A stretch of 64,000 nt of DNA from Woeseiaceae bacterium (GCA_028280615.1 JANQLK010000055.1:1-64000), one strand, 5' to 3'. Numbered from the stretch's first letter, positions 54,240 to 63,483 are shown. The notes: generated from the sequence alone by a model not told the origin. Numbers and translations are program-made.

Positions 54240-54383
54240 GGAATTTTTTACACTTTCCGCTCAGCTGTCCAGGGGTACTTCGCTAAGCCTCTAAAATATA
54301 AATATTTTTTTGATCGGCACGAATCTTGCTTCGTTTATGTCAAAGCGACTATTCGACGACGGACATCGCTTGAGGCATCCACG
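54240..54383 (+). promoter_or_regulatory. AT-rich upstream region with sigma-54 promoter for the PEP-CTERM gene
   Basis: Within an AT-rich patch, GGCAC (54316-54320) and TTGCT (54326-54330) give GG at -24 and GC at -12 with exactly ten bases between them, a strong sigma-54 promoter match to TGGCACG-N4-TTGCA/T (first T is C here). Transcription would start near 54341, 43 bases before the ATG. Farther up, GGAATTTTTTACAC (54250s) resembles upstream motifs I recall at PEP-CTERM genes. Sigma-54 control of PEP-CTERM genes by a PrsK/PrsR pair is described in other bacteria; none of these regulators is in the window. Confidence 0.65.
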
Positions 54384-55004
54384 ATGAAGTACACAAAGCT
54401 CTTTCTCCTCGCGCTCGGTCTGGCCAGCTTCGGCGGCGCATGGGCCGTGCCCGTGACGATCAATTACACGGCGGACAATTCAACCATCGCGGGTGGAGTT
54501 TGCGTCAATGTGGACTGCGACCCGCTGAGCAGCTTCGCATCGTTCTCCATCGTATTCGCGAACGGCTCCGCGCCGAACGCCAGCCACTGGCCTGACGCCG
54601 ATACGGCCGTCATCGACCTCGCGCCAGGCACCTATGGTATCGCTTTCGTCGCCGACAACTTCGGTACCGGCTCGCCGAACAACCCCGCGGGGTTTCTTGC
54701 CGAGATTCTCTGGGGCAGTAACAGCAACGTTACGTCGAGTGGCTGGGATGTGACGATCAACGGGACTGATTGGGTCAGCGCGACGGAATGGGCCCAGAAC
54801 GGGACGGGCATCTGGGGTGGCAATTTGCTCGGCGAAATCTCGTCCGATGCCTACTGGATCTGGACCGCGAACAACTTCGATGCGAGCACGAACGTCCGCG
54901 CGAGGTTCCGTACCACGATCACGATCGGCGTCGCCGAGCCCGGCACGCTCGCGCTGTTCGGCATCGGCCTGCTCGGCCTCGGGTTCGCGGCTCGCAGGCG
55001 CTAG
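54384..55004 (+). CDS. PEP-CTERM sorting domain protein
   Basis: A 206-residue secreted protein. It has a signal peptide (LFLLALGLASFGGAWA), a beta-rich body of about 160 residues with no recognised family (many Asn, Ser, Trp), and a C-terminal PEP-CTERM signal: VAEPGTLALFGIGLLGLGFAARRR region, i.e. the Pro-containing motif, one hydrophobic helix and the Arg cluster. Exosortase recognises this signal and the proteins reach the surface or the extracellular matrix. No exosortase gene is in the window. GAGG about nine bases before ATG 54384. Confidence 0.9.
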   Translation: MKYTKLFLLALGLASFGGAWAVPVTINYTADNSTIAGGVCVNVDCDPLSSFASFSIVFANGSAPNASHWPDADTAVIDLAPGTYGIAFVADNFGTGSPNNPAGFLAEILWGSNSNVTSSGWDVTINGTDWVSATEWAQNGTGIWGGNLLGEISSDAYWIWTANNFDASTNVRARFRTTITIGVAEPGTLALFGIGLLGLGFAARRR

Positions 55005-55027
55005 TGTCCTGAGTTCGCATGATTCCG

Positions 55028-55060
55028 GAGCCCCGCCTCGCGCGGGGCTCTTTTGTTGTT
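55028..55060 (+). terminator. Rho-independent terminator of the PEP-CTERM gene
   Basis: Stem GAGCCCCGC / GCGGGGCTC (nine pairs) with a five-base loop at 55037-55041, followed by TTTTGTTGTT. It lies 24 bases after the stop, between convergent genes. Confidence 0.88.
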
Positions 55061-55097
55061 AGCGTTGTGACCGACCGCGCTCGACATGGCCGAGCGC

Positions 55098-55490
55098 TCA
55101 GACCAGTTTGAATGAGTGCGGCAGCAGCTCGTCAATGCCGTAGCTGTGCCACTCGTCGTCCTCCGCGATGAGAATGACGCGCGTCTCGCCGTCGGCGAAC
55201 TCGCTAATCCGCTGCCGGCAGCCGCCGCAGGGCGTGCAGGTTGTGATCCGGTCCGAACCGCCCGCGACGGCGATCGCGACGATACGCGTACCGCCCGCGG
55301 CAACCATGGCGGCAATCGCACCGGTCTCGGCGCAGCTCCCCTGCGGGAAGGACGCGTTTTCGACATTGCACCCCGTGTGCACGTCTCCCTGATCATCGAC
55401 CAGCGCGGCACCGACGCTGTAGCCCGAATAACGGCTGTACGCGCGTTCACGCACTTCGACCGCCTGGTTGATGAGTTCCTCGTCGTTCAT
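55098..55490 (-). CDS. cdd: Cytidine deaminase
   Basis: A 130-residue homotetrameric-type cytidine deaminase. Zinc ligands and catalytic residues are in CAETGAIAAMVAAG (Cys, Glu) near residue 55 and PCGGCRQRISEF (two Cys) near 89; the N-terminal region has NVENASF. It converts cytidine and deoxycytidine to uridine and deoxyuridine, substrates for the hydrolase/phosphorylases nearby. ATG 55490 is chosen, with AGGA seven bases before. It lies 32 bases from the e(P4)-type phosphatase gene, on the same strand. Confidence 0.96.
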   Translation of the reverse strand: MNDEELINQAVEVRERAYSRYSGYSVGAALVDDQGDVHTGCNVENASFPQGSCAETGAIAAMVAAGGTRIVAIAVAGGSDRITTCTPCGGCRQRISEFADGETRVILIAEDDEWHSYGIDELLPHSFKLV

Positions 55491-55522
55491 CCCTCGTTCC
55501 TCGTGCGAGCACGGTGCCAGGT

Positions 55523-56332
55523 CTAGGGTATCGAGGTCCAGGAACCGTGCATCGGATTCGGCAGCACGTACCATCCCCGGCCCCAGTAGCGATTGTACTC
55601 ATCGAGCGCGGCCGAGCGGCTTTCGGCCGTTGCCGGCTCGGTGCAGGGTGCGCGAAGTTTCTTGCGGACACACGGCACGAAATCGCCCAGGTCGTCGCCG
55701 ATCAGCATGAGAATACGATGGGTTTCGGCGATGCGCTGCCGCCGGGTAATCTTCTCGCGCGTCCAGCCCCGCTCTTCCGACAGGAACACGTGATCGGCGT
55801 CGGTCTCTATGCCGACCTCCGCGATACCGTCGATCGTCGTCTGCCGCTGCGGGCAGGGATCGTCGTAGCCGGCCTTCGGCTCGCAGGGGCGGTTGGTGAC
55901 GAAGAACACGGTCACGCCCTGGCGCCGCGCCTCGGCCACGAACTCGGCTACCCCCTCCACGGGCGTCGCCTGCGTCTCGCTTGCCCACTGCTCGAGCTTC
56001 CAGTTCGCGAAAGGACGCTCGAACGCGAGCTGGAAATCGACGTTACTCACGACCGTCTCGTCGACGTCCAGGATGACGGCCGGCGGCAGGCCGCCGGCGT
56101 CGCTCTGTCCGGGCAGCGCGGACCAGTCCGGATCGTTGACAAAGCCTTCGAGGTCGGCCCGTGCCGCGGCATACACCTGGCGCGTGATCGCGCGGTACTC
56201 GGCCGCTTGCTTTACCCAGCGCAGGCCCAGGTCGTGTTCCGGGCGGTGCGCGGCATCGCCGGCTGGCGGCGTGGCGCAGGCCACCAGGAACAGCAGGTAC
56301 GGGCTTAAGCAGGCAAGCGCGACACGCGTCAT
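55523..56332 (-). CDS. 5'-nucleotidase lipoprotein, e(P4)/class C acid phosphatase family
   Basis: A 269-residue HAD-superfamily class C non-specific acid phosphatase. Lipobox LLFLVAC; catalytic motif VILDVDETVVSN (DxDE) at about residue 88; downstream GDDLGDF carries the metal-binding Asp residues. The Haemophilus e(P4) homologue removes phosphate from NMN, NADP and nucleotides at the outer membrane. It lies next to cytidine deaminase and opposite the UshA-like gene, suggesting conversion of nucleotides into nucleosides before uptake. Confidence 0.92.
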   Translation of the reverse strand: MTRVALACLSPYLLFLVACATPPAGDAAHRPEHDLGLRWVKQAAEYRAITRQVYAAARADLEGFVNDPDWSALPGQSDAGGLPPAVILDVDETVVSNVDFQLAFERPFANWKLEQWASETQATPVEGVAEFVAEARRQGVTVFFVTNRPCEPKAGYDDPCPQRQTTIDGIAEVGIETDADHVFLSEERGWTREKITRRQRIAETHRILMLIGDDLGDFVPCVRKKLRAPCTEPATAESRSAALDEYNRYWGRGWYVLPNPMHGSWTSIP

Positions 56333-56421
56333 AGACAGGTATTCCGTTAGCCGAAACCGTCGGCCGAGGTTAGCATGTGGGCCGTATCGCGACTATCAGT
56401 CGCCCCGACGAGCCCGCATCC

Positions 56422-58017
56422 ATGAACAGATTATTCGTTCTTCTCCTTGGTCTGGTCTGCGTTTGCAGCTGCGAGTCTGCGTCCGAGCAGACGCCGGGCG
56501 GCCTGACGTTCATTCACTTGAACGACACCTACCGGATCGGCGCCGTCGAGAGCGGCGACGCCGGCGGCTTCGGCCGTGTCGTCACCGTCGTCCGCGAGGC
56601 GCAGGCCGAAGGCCGCGAGGTGCGTATTCTGCACGGCGGAGACTTTCTCTACCCGTCGCTCGAGAGCCAGCTCTGGAACGGCGCGCAGATCGTGGACGCC
56701 TTCAACTTCATGGACCAGCTGGCGCCGATGTACGTCGTTGCGGGTAACCACGAGTTCGACCGCCGCACGCCCGAGCATCTCATTACCGCCGTCAGGTCGT
56801 CGCAGTTCGACTGGCTCGGCGACAACTACGCTTTCGACACGGGAGACGAACTCGTCGACGCCGCGCTCGAGAACAGTTTCGTCTTCGAGCACGGCGGTCG
56901 CCGGATCGGCTTCTTCGCGCTGACGCTGCACGCCGACGACGGCGGCAACGCGCGCGACTACGTGCCTATCGATCGCGACTACGAGGCGGCCGCTCGCCAA
57001 ACGCTGGACGCGCTCGTCGCGTCCGGTGTCGACGCGATTATCGGCCTCACGCACCTGCATATGTGGCAGGACGAGGCGCTGGCCGGGCTCAAGGCCGAGT
57101 ATCCGGCGCTCGTGTTCATCGCCGGTGGCCACGAGCACGAGCCGGAGTTCACGCCCGGCGACGGGCAGCGCGCCACGGTCATGAAGGGTGCGTCGAACGC
57201 CCGCGTGATCTGGCGTATCGACCTCGACTTCGATGCGGCCGGGCAGCCGCTCATCGCGGCGAGCGAGGCCGTGACGCTCGGCGCCGAGGTGGCGTCGGAC
57301 GCCGACTACGACGCGCTATACACGCGCTGGCGCAACGACCTCCTCGAGCGCTTTCCGTTCCTCGAAGCGCGCGTCGGCGAGGCCGCGGTCGTGCTCGACG
57401 GCCGCGAGGTAACGATCCGCAACGCCGAATCCAACTGGGGCAACTTCATCGTCGACCAGATGCGCACGGCGTTCGGCGACGAGCCGGCCGATCTTGCGTT
57501 CGTCAACTCGGGCACGCTGCGCATCGACGACACGATCTCGGGCGACATCACGTTCGAGGACATCGGTCGAACCTTCGGATTTTCGTCGTTCCTTCGCTAC
57601 CTGACGCTCTCGGGCGACGAGTTTCGCGCCGTGCTCGAGGCCGGCTTTCGCGGCAGCGGCCCGAGCAAGGGCTATTTCCCGCAGGTGTCGGGATTTCGCG
57701 TCTGCGTGGATCGCGGCAATCCCGAGGGCAGCCGTATCGTCAGCCTCGAGGTGCCGGATGCGAGCGGCGGCTGGGTCGAAATCGACGCCGGGCGGGACTA
57801 CCGCGTGGTCGTCCCGGACTTCCTCTATGGCGGCGGCGACGGTTACGAATTCCCGGACGACGGCGAAGCGTCGCTCGCAGGCTCGGAGCTCAAATACCTG
57901 GTCCTCGACGCCATCATGGCCGCGCAGGCGCGGGGCCAGCAGATCGGCGAGCTCGTCGACCCGGACAATCCGCGCATCGTCATACTCGGTGCCGAGCGCG
58001 GCGACTGCTGGCCGTAG
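56422..58017 (+). CDS. Bifunctional UDP-sugar hydrolase/5'-nucleotidase-like lipoprotein (UshA-like)
   Basis: A 531-residue metallophosphatase. Lipobox VCVCSC, residues near 32 FIHLNDTYRIG (metal Asp), then GDFLYPSL, VAGNHEFD (GNHE), and HLHMW and GGHEHEPEF metal-ligand His; then a C-terminal 5'-nucleotidase domain (NAESNWGNFIVDQM, FVNSGTLRIDD, GDITFEDI). UshA releases phosphate and nucleoside from 5'-nucleotides and UDP-sugars. ATG 56422 gives the signal peptide; an upstream GTG-like start at 56377 does not. It is divergent from the e(P4)-like gene and convergent with the TonB receptor. Confidence 0.93.
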   Translation: MNRLFVLLLGLVCVCSCESASEQTPGGLTFIHLNDTYRIGAVESGDAGGFGRVVTVVREAQAEGREVRILHGGDFLYPSLESQLWNGAQIVDAFNFMDQLAPMYVVAGNHEFDRRTPEHLITAVRSSQFDWLGDNYAFDTGDELVDAALENSFVFEHGGRRIGFFALTLHADDGGNARDYVPIDRDYEAAARQTLDALVASGVDAIIGLTHLHMWQDEALAGLKAEYPALVFIAGGHEHEPEFTPGDGQRATVMKGASNARVIWRIDLDFDAAGQPLIAASEAVTLGAEVASDADYDALYTRWRNDLLERFPFLEARVGEAAVVLDGREVTIRNAESNWGNFIVDQMRTAFGDEPADLAFVNSGTLRIDDTISGDITFEDIGRTFGFSSFLRYLTLSGDEFRAVLEAGFRGSGPSKGYFPQVSGFRVCVDRGNPEGSRIVSLEVPDASGGWVEIDAGRDYRVVVPDFLYGGGDGYEFPDDGEASLAGSELKYLVLDAIMAAQARGQQIGELVDPDNPRIVILGAERGDCWP

Positions 58018-58052
58018 CCTGGCCAGGACACCGAAGGCTATTCGGAGCCACG

Positions 58053-58080
58053 AAAAAGGCGGCCCGGAGGCCGCCTTTTT
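58053..58080. terminator. Bidirectional rho-independent terminator
   Basis: AAAAAGGCGGCC (58053-58064) and GGCCGCCTTTTT (58069-58080) form a perfect 12-pair stem with a CGGA loop. The A-run and T-run serve the converging nucleotidase and TonB receptor genes, ending both messages. Confidence 0.9.
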
Positions 58081-58099
58081 CGTCAGCTTATCGCTCAGC

Positions 58100-61000
58100 C
58101 TAGAACGTGTAGTTCAAGCCGAAGCGGATCTGGTAGAGCGACGCATCGCCGATGCGCGGCTCCTCGGTGCCGGCCGGAACGCCGAACGGGAACGCGTGCT
58201 GCTGAAGGATGCCCCAGTCGTCGTTGATCAGGTTGGTCAGGTTGTCGATTATGACGAACAGACCCAGACGGTCGGAGTCCGTCACCAGCGGAATACCGAT
58301 GTCGGCGCGCAGGTCGATCTTGAACCACGATGAACCGTCGTTGCCGTTACGTTCTACGCCCGGCGCTAGCACGTTGTCCTCGTTGTCGAGAAACGGCGTG
58401 AAGCTGTATGGGTCACGGGTGCCGTTAAACGACGTGCTGTACGGCAGGCCCGTGTTGTACTGACCGAACAGCGCGACGACGGTCGGGAAGCGGTTGAACA
58501 GCGTCTTGCGCCACGTCGTCGTTGCCGTTGCGCGGTGTTCGACCGCGTAGTTGGACCTCGATGCAACCTGCTCCTGCGGGTCGAAGAACTGCCGGTTGAT
58601 GTAGTTCGAGAACGCGACCGAGCTCGTCATCGGATTGATGTCTTCGGCGTCCGTGTACGAGTACCCGACGGAAAAGTCGAAGCCGTTGTCGAACTGCTTC
58701 GACAGACCGAGCGACAGCGTCAGCGCGTCGGCGTCCTCGGAGCTGTTGGTCAGCACGAAGCTCGGCTCGCGAACGCTGTCGTATACCGGGTAGCCGTCCT
58801 CCGTCGTGCCGGTCTGTTCGAGGTCGCCGCGAAGCACGATCGCCGAGTCCTGCAGACGGGTCCAGAGCAGGTCGGCCGTGACCACGTAGTCGTTCGGGAA
58901 GAAGTGCGTCGCGCCGAATGCGATCTTGATCTCGGACGGCAGGTCGAAATCGGGGTCCAGGTAGTTGATCTCGAAGTTGTCGCCCACGCCTTCGCTAACG
59001 GCGTCGTAGACCGGCTGCGGAACGCCCCACCCGGCGCCCGCGCCCGCGGGGGCGGTGTCCTCGACGTCGATGTACTGGAGATTCGGGTCGAGCAGTGAGA
59101 TCTGCACCGGCGGATCGCCGCAGTCACCGCGGAAATCATTGGTCAGGCAAAACGAACGACCGCGCTGGCCGAACTGCTGCACGTTGTTGGCCGAATAGTT
59201 GTTCGACAGCCAGACGTTGGGGTTTCCGCCCGTGTACATGCCGATACCGCCGCGCAGCGTCGTATCGTCGGTCCAGTCGAACGTGAAGCCGACGCGCGGC
59301 TGGAACAGGCCCTCGCCGTCAAGCGTCTGGTTATTGGAAAAACCATAGGTGGCGAGGAAGTCCGGATTCGTCGGCGGCTCGTCATCCGTGGTGTAAAGAT
59401 CGTAGCGAAGGCCCGCGACGACCGTCCAGCGATCTCCGAGTTCGATCGTGTCCTGGACGAACAGCGTCGTCAGTTCGTAACCCCAGTTCGCGGCGGCGTC
59501 GTTCGGATTGTGTGACGGCGCGTTGTTGTAGTACAGGTCCGACGCGAAACCGTTGCGGAAGTTCTCGATTGCCGTAGCGGTGATGTTGCCGTCGTCGTCC
59601 TCGAAATTCGAGAAGCGAATCTCGGTCTCGGTGTGCTGCACGAACAGGTTGAAGACGTCGAGCTCCTCGCGCTCGATGCCGAAGCTCAGGCGATGCTGGC
59701 CAAGATCGTAGTCGCCGCGAAACTGGAAGTTCGTCAGGTCGTAGTCGAGCTTGTTCGATTGGCGGCTGTCATCCCCGCCCAGGTAGACGTCGACGTCGCC
59801 GAGTCCGGGCCGGTCTTCCAGTTCGATTCGAATCTCGCCGAAATCGGTACCGCCGACCGAGATCTGGCGGTTGTCGAGCTTCACGTGCCCAATGCGGAAC
59901 TCCGTCGAGAAGCGGTCGGTCCACTGCGAGTACAGCGTCCCGACGTAGGAGTTCAGTTCGGCGCCACGCTCGTAGAGGTGGTTCTCGAACTCGAACTCCG
60001 TGGTCTCGCTGTCTGCCTCGGTGAAGTTATTGCCGTCGTTGTAGTTGTATGTAAATGCCGCGCGATGGTCGTCAGTGATGTTCCAGTCGATCTTGACCAG
60101 CAGCTTCTCGTCTTCGTTGGCGATGCTCTGCGGCACCGGGCCCGGATCGTACTGGTAGACATTGCGGGCGATATCGAGGATTTCGTCGATTTCAGCCTGT
60201 GTCACGTCGATCTCATTGACCGCACCCGAACCCTGCGGGCCGCGATCGAACCGGTTTGCGCCGTCGAGCTTCTCGTAGGCGGCGAAGAAGAACACCTTGT
60301 CCCTGATGATCGGGCCGCCGATCGTGAAACCGTAGCGCGTTTCATCGAAGCTTCCCTGGCGGATCGAGTTGCCTTCGAGGCTGTCGCCGCGCAGGCTGTC
60401 GTCGGTGTAGTCGTAGAACGCCGAGCCAGAGAATTCGTTGGTACCGGACTTGGTGACGGCGTTGATGTTGCACGCCGAGAATCCGCCGTACTCGACGTCG
60501 AACGGTGCCAGCTCGACAGCCACCTGGCTGATCGCGTCGAACGAGAACGGCATGCGCTCGGTCGGATAGCCGTTCGCATTCAGGCCGAAGGAGTCGTTCA
60601 GGCGGACGCCGTCGACGGTCAGGCTGTTGAAACGCGAGTTCTTGCCGGCGCACTGCACGGCATTGACGTCGCCCCGGGATTCGTCGATGAAGATCCGCGG
60701 GTCGGTGCGGATGATGTCATTGATGTTGCGGTTGATGGCCGGGAGCGACTGCAGCGTGTCGAGATCGAAATTGGCGTTCGGACCGATCGCGAGCCGCTCG
60801 CCCGCGAAATTCGCCGATGCCGTGACGACCACCTCGTCTATCGCGCCTTCCTCGAGCACGATGTTGTAGATCGAGGCCGATGACAGGTTCGTGAATACGT
60901 CGGTGACGCGCGCGACCTTGTAGTCGCTGGAGGTGACGTTGATCTCGAACGGTCCACCGACACCGAGGTTGCTGATGCTGAACGCCCCGTTGGCGTCCGT

Positions 61001-61225
61001 CGTCGTGCGGCGGGACGTGCTGGTCCGAGTATCGGTAATCGTTACCGTGGCACCTGCCGCCGGATCGCCTCCCGGGGACGCGACCGTGCCGCGAATCGTG
61101 CTCGACGTTGCCTGTGCGTTTGCCGCAACAGGCAATGCGAACATGCATGCCGCCGCGAGCAGCGCGACGCCTCCCTTCATCCACGCGTGCAAGCGCGAAC
61201 GACGCCTTACCGATATTGAAGTCAT
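58100..61225 (-). CDS. TonB-dependent receptor, Oar-like with carboxypeptidase-regulatory domain
   Basis: A 1041-residue outer-membrane receptor. After the signal peptide (LAAACMFALPVAANA) comes a carboxypeptidase-regulatory-like/TTR fold at about residues 40-120 (STIRGTVASPGGDPAAGATV, DANGAFSISNLGVGG), then the plug and a large barrel ending FGLNYTF. Oar-type receptors are usually 950-1100 residues and lack clear substrates. A likely partner is the adjacent lipoprotein nuclease/phosphatase set (61478 and 62554). A weak PHO-box-like pair lies about 240 bases upstream. GGGG precedes the ATG. Confidence 0.92.
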   Translation of the reverse strand: MTSISVRRRSRLHAWMKGGVALLAAACMFALPVAANAQATSSTIRGTVASPGGDPAAGATVTITDTRTSTSRRTTTDANGAFSISNLGVGGPFEINVTSSDYKVARVTDVFTNLSSASIYNIVLEEGAIDEVVVTASANFAGERLAIGPNANFDLDTLQSLPAINRNINDIIRTDPRIFIDESRGDVNAVQCAGKNSRFNSLTVDGVRLNDSFGLNANGYPTERMPFSFDAISQVAVELAPFDVEYGGFSACNINAVTKSGTNEFSGSAFYDYTDDSLRGDSLEGNSIRQGSFDETRYGFTIGGPIIRDKVFFFAAYEKLDGANRFDRGPQGSGAVNEIDVTQAEIDEILDIARNVYQYDPGPVPQSIANEDEKLLVKIDWNITDDHRAAFTYNYNDGNNFTEADSETTEFEFENHLYERGAELNSYVGTLYSQWTDRFSTEFRIGHVKLDNRQISVGGTDFGEIRIELEDRPGLGDVDVYLGGDDSRQSNKLDYDLTNFQFRGDYDLGQHRLSFGIEREELDVFNLFVQHTETEIRFSNFEDDDGNITATAIENFRNGFASDLYYNNAPSHNPNDAAANWGYELTTLFVQDTIELGDRWTVVAGLRYDLYTTDDEPPTNPDFLATYGFSNNQTLDGEGLFQPRVGFTFDWTDDTTLRGGIGMYTGGNPNVWLSNNYSANNVQQFGQRGRSFCLTNDFRGDCGDPPVQISLLDPNLQYIDVEDTAPAGAGAGWGVPQPVYDAVSEGVGDNFEINYLDPDFDLPSEIKIAFGATHFFPNDYVVTADLLWTRLQDSAIVLRGDLEQTGTTEDGYPVYDSVREPSFVLTNSSEDADALTLSLGLSKQFDNGFDFSVGYSYTDAEDINPMTSSVAFSNYINRQFFDPQEQVASRSNYAVEHRATATTTWRKTLFNRFPTVVALFGQYNTGLPYSTSFNGTRDPYSFTPFLDNEDNVLAPGVERNGNDGSSWFKIDLRADIGIPLVTDSDRLGLFVIIDNLTNLINDDWGILQQHAFPFGVPAGTEEPRIGDASLYQIRFGLNYTF

Positions 61226-61372
61226 TGTAGTCCCCGAGATTCTGAAAAGAAGCGAGCTTAGGGCGTGAATATGACAGATTCATTTCGTTGCCCTTGCGAT
61301 TTCTTGTTCTACGGTCGCTCCGCTATGCACCCGACATGTTTTCGAAACACGACCAGTCGGCAATCTAACCCA

Positions 61373-61396
61373 GCAAAAACCCTTGCGCAATAAGGG
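61373..61396 (-). terminator. Terminator-like hairpin upstream of the Oar-type receptor gene
   Basis: On the minus strand, AAGCCCTT and AAGGGTTT (one G-U pair) close a seven-base loop and are followed by TTTTTG. It could end the message of the EEP nuclease operon (61478-63483). Confidence 0.55.
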
Positions 61397-61465
61397 CTTG
61401 AAGTGCGCGCGGATGGGCTCGCCGTTCGTGTCTCGCGGTGTGCCGGAAGTCCGGCGCGAGATCAC

Positions 61466-61483
61466 ATTACGAATGCGTTACAA
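61466..61483 (-). promoter_or_regulatory. Weak PHO-box-like pair before the Oar-type receptor
   Basis: Minus strand TTGTAAC and TCGTAAT heptamers lie 11 bases apart. The first includes the TAA stop of the nuclease gene, so part of the match is forced by coding sequence. Only two units are present. Weak evidence, listed because of the PHO arrays elsewhere in the window. Confidence 0.25.
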
Positions 61484-62557
61484 GTTTTTGTTTTTGAAGT
61501 TCTCGAGCGTCAGCACCAGCGGCCAGTGATCGGAGACGCCGGCCAATGGGCTGCGGGAAAAGCGCCGCGGCCTGCCGTTCGCGTCGGTTTGTTCCGGCGC
61601 ATCGTTGGCCAGCCGCACTGAATCCGCGCGAATTCGCCATGTTGTATTTTCGCCACGTGGACGCGCATACAGGATCATGTCGAGAAACGACCAGCTGTCG
61701 CCGGCCGGCCAGTAGTTGGTGCCCAAGCAGTCGCCGCAGCCAAGTTCGTGCGCGATCAGCCAGTAGGGCCGGACACGCTCGTCGAGGATCGGCGTGTCCT
61801 GCATCTCGCGTCTCGGTGTATTGAAGTCGCCGGCCGCGAACACGTGGCGATCGTCCGGCAGCGCCTCGCGTAGGCCGAGCAGGAAGTCGTAGGCCGCCTC
61901 GCGCATCTCGATCGGGTGGTAGGGCGCCGGGAAGTGAACCGCGAAGCCTGTCAGCCGACCGCCGTCGGGCAGTTCGAACGTGGCTTCGAGGATGCCCCGC
62001 GTATCCGCCTGACGATCGGGGTGTGCCGGGAACTCGATATTGTGCGAGGTCGCATCGCCGTCGAGGGGCAATCGGCTCAGGAAAGCGACGTCGATGCCGC
62101 GAAGATCCTGCCCCTCGATCAGAATCGACGGCCCGTAGTCCGCCGCTTCGAGATACTCGAGGCGCAGGCGCTCGAGGATCGCCCGGTTCTCGATCTCCTG
62201 CAGCGCAACGATGTCCGGGCCGCGGCCGTCGTCCACCTGGAGAATCGCCGCGGCGATGACCGACAGCTTGTAGTCTACGGCGTCGTCATTCCAGTCGAGG
62301 TACAGGCAGTCATCGCGCCATTTTTCTACCTCGATCCCTGCGCAGCCCGCGATGTGGGTCTCGTTTTGCTTTGCGGCCAGCGGCAAATAGGTTGCGTCGT
62401 TCTTCGCCGGAGCGTCGCTCGTATCGAACAGGTTTTCGACGTTGAAGGTCATGATCGTGACGGTGTCGACCGGCGCGGACGACGTTGCGCGCGGCTCGTC
62501 CGAGCACGCGGCGCAGAGAGCAAGCAGAACGCACGAAACGAGACGACCATAACTCAT
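61478..62557 (-). CDS. Endonuclease/exonuclease/phosphatase (EEP) family lipoprotein
   Basis: A 359-residue lipoprotein (LLALCAAC lipobox) with the full EEP fold: TFNVENLFD (Asn) near residue 37, IVALQEIEN (Glu) near 117, AAGDFNTP (Asp, Asn) near 240, and the end GVSDHWPLVL (Asp-His). This is a Mg2+-dependent phosphodiesterase; an extracellular nuclease is the likeliest, but sphingomyelinase or a phosphatase cannot be excluded. It overlaps the upstream gene by four bases (ATGA) and precedes the Oar-type receptor. Confidence 0.9.
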   Translation of the reverse strand: MSYGRLVSCVLLALCAACSDEPRATSSAPVDTVTIMTFNVENLFDTSDAPAKNDATYLPLAAKQNETHIAGCAGIEVEKWRDDCLYLDWNDDAVDYKLSVIAAAILQVDDGRGPDIVALQEIENRAILERLRLEYLEAADYGPSILIEGQDLRGIDVAFLSRLPLDGDATSHNIEFPAHPDRQADTRGILEATFELPDGGRLTGFAVHFPAPYHPIEMREAAYDFLLGLREALPDDRHVFAAGDFNTPRREMQDTPILDERVRPYWLIAHELGCGDCLGTNYWPAGDSWSFLDMILYARPRGENTTWRIRADSVRLANDAPEQTDANGRPRRFSRSPLAGVSDHWPLVLTLENFKNKNL

Positions 62558-63483
62558 TGCTCTCTCCTGTCCCTGTCTATCCGTAGCAGCGGCGCGTGTC
62601 GGCGTTCGACCGTGACGAACAGCGTCGTGCGCGCGGCGCCGAACGCGACCGCCTCGGCGTCGCGAATGCCGCGCAGCCCGAAGCCCAGCGCCTGCTGGTT
62701 CAGCGTCTCGTACCAGTCGCCGAGAAACGGATAGTAATAGACGGCGGCGTAAGTCAGTATGACGGCGGCGGAACCGTCCGTCGCGATGTCCATCCCGGTC
62801 GGTTGCCAGTGCCAGATCTTTGTCTGCGGTGCGAACTCGACGTCCTGGCGGCTCGGCGGCGGCAGGCTCGTCACCGGGCCCAGCCGCTCCGCGACGACGA
62901 CGTCGTCCTGTTCGGGCTGGAGCGGCACGGCATAGAGGACCGGCGGAATATCGCGCTTGGTGAGAATCAGCGCCCGTCGGTTCGCCGTGTCCACCGCAAC
63001 CGCCTCGGCGTCCCTCGGGCCATCCGGATAGCGGAAGCGGACCTGCCACGCCGGTTCCTGCTCGGGCTCGTCGTCTTCGTCGAGGTCGGGCTCCTCGACG
63101 ACGTACAGGGTCCCGTATTCGTGGCGTGACTCGTTGTCGCCGATATCCGCGAGCAGCAGGTAGGGCACGCCGTCGAGCGAGAATGACGCCATGTCTTCCC
63201 AGTCTCGGTTGTCCGCATCCGCTATCTTGAGCCGACCGAGGTGTCTGCCCTCGAGATCGACGGCGTAGACGCGCGCCTTCGAACCCGAGTCGTTGTGCAG
63301 CCAGAGCATGCCGGCGTTACGCCGCGACAGCGCCATGCCGCTCACCTCGTCGAGGCCTTTCCTTTCGAGCTCGCCCGCGATCGAGATCGATGCGGGCACG
63401 CCGCCCGGCGCCGGCTCTGCGCCGGGGCGCTCGCAGCCTGTCGTCGCGGCGAGCAGGATGAGCGGGAGAAGCGTCTTCAGCAT
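62554..63483 (-). CDS. Lipoprotein of unknown function, propeller-like
   Basis: A 309-residue lipoprotein (LLAATTGC lipobox). Patterns such as VSGMALSRRNAGMLWLHND, YLLLADIGDNESRHEYGTLYVVEEP and GMDIATDGSAAVILTYAAVYYY suggest a beta-propeller similar to phytase/esterase-like lipoproteins, with Asp-rich loops (DEDDEPEQEP). I cannot assign a reaction. Its stop overlaps the EEP gene start (ATGA), so the two are co-translated, and the pair may degrade a phosphorus-containing polymer. Confidence 0.8.
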   Translation of the reverse strand: MLKTLLPLILLAATTGCERPGAEPAPGGVPASISIAGELERKGLDEVSGMALSRRNAGMLWLHNDSGSKARVYAVDLEGRHLGRLKIADADNRDWEDMASFSLDGVPYLLLADIGDNESRHEYGTLYVVEEPDLDEDDEPEQEPAWQVRFRYPDGPRDAEAVAVDTANRRALILTKRDIPPVLYAVPLQPEQDDVVVAERLGPVTSLPPPSRQDVEFAPQTKIWHWQPTGMDIATDGSAAVILTYAAVYYYPFLGDWYETLNQQALGFGLRGIRDAEAVAFGAARTTLFVTVERRHAPLLRIDRDRREQ

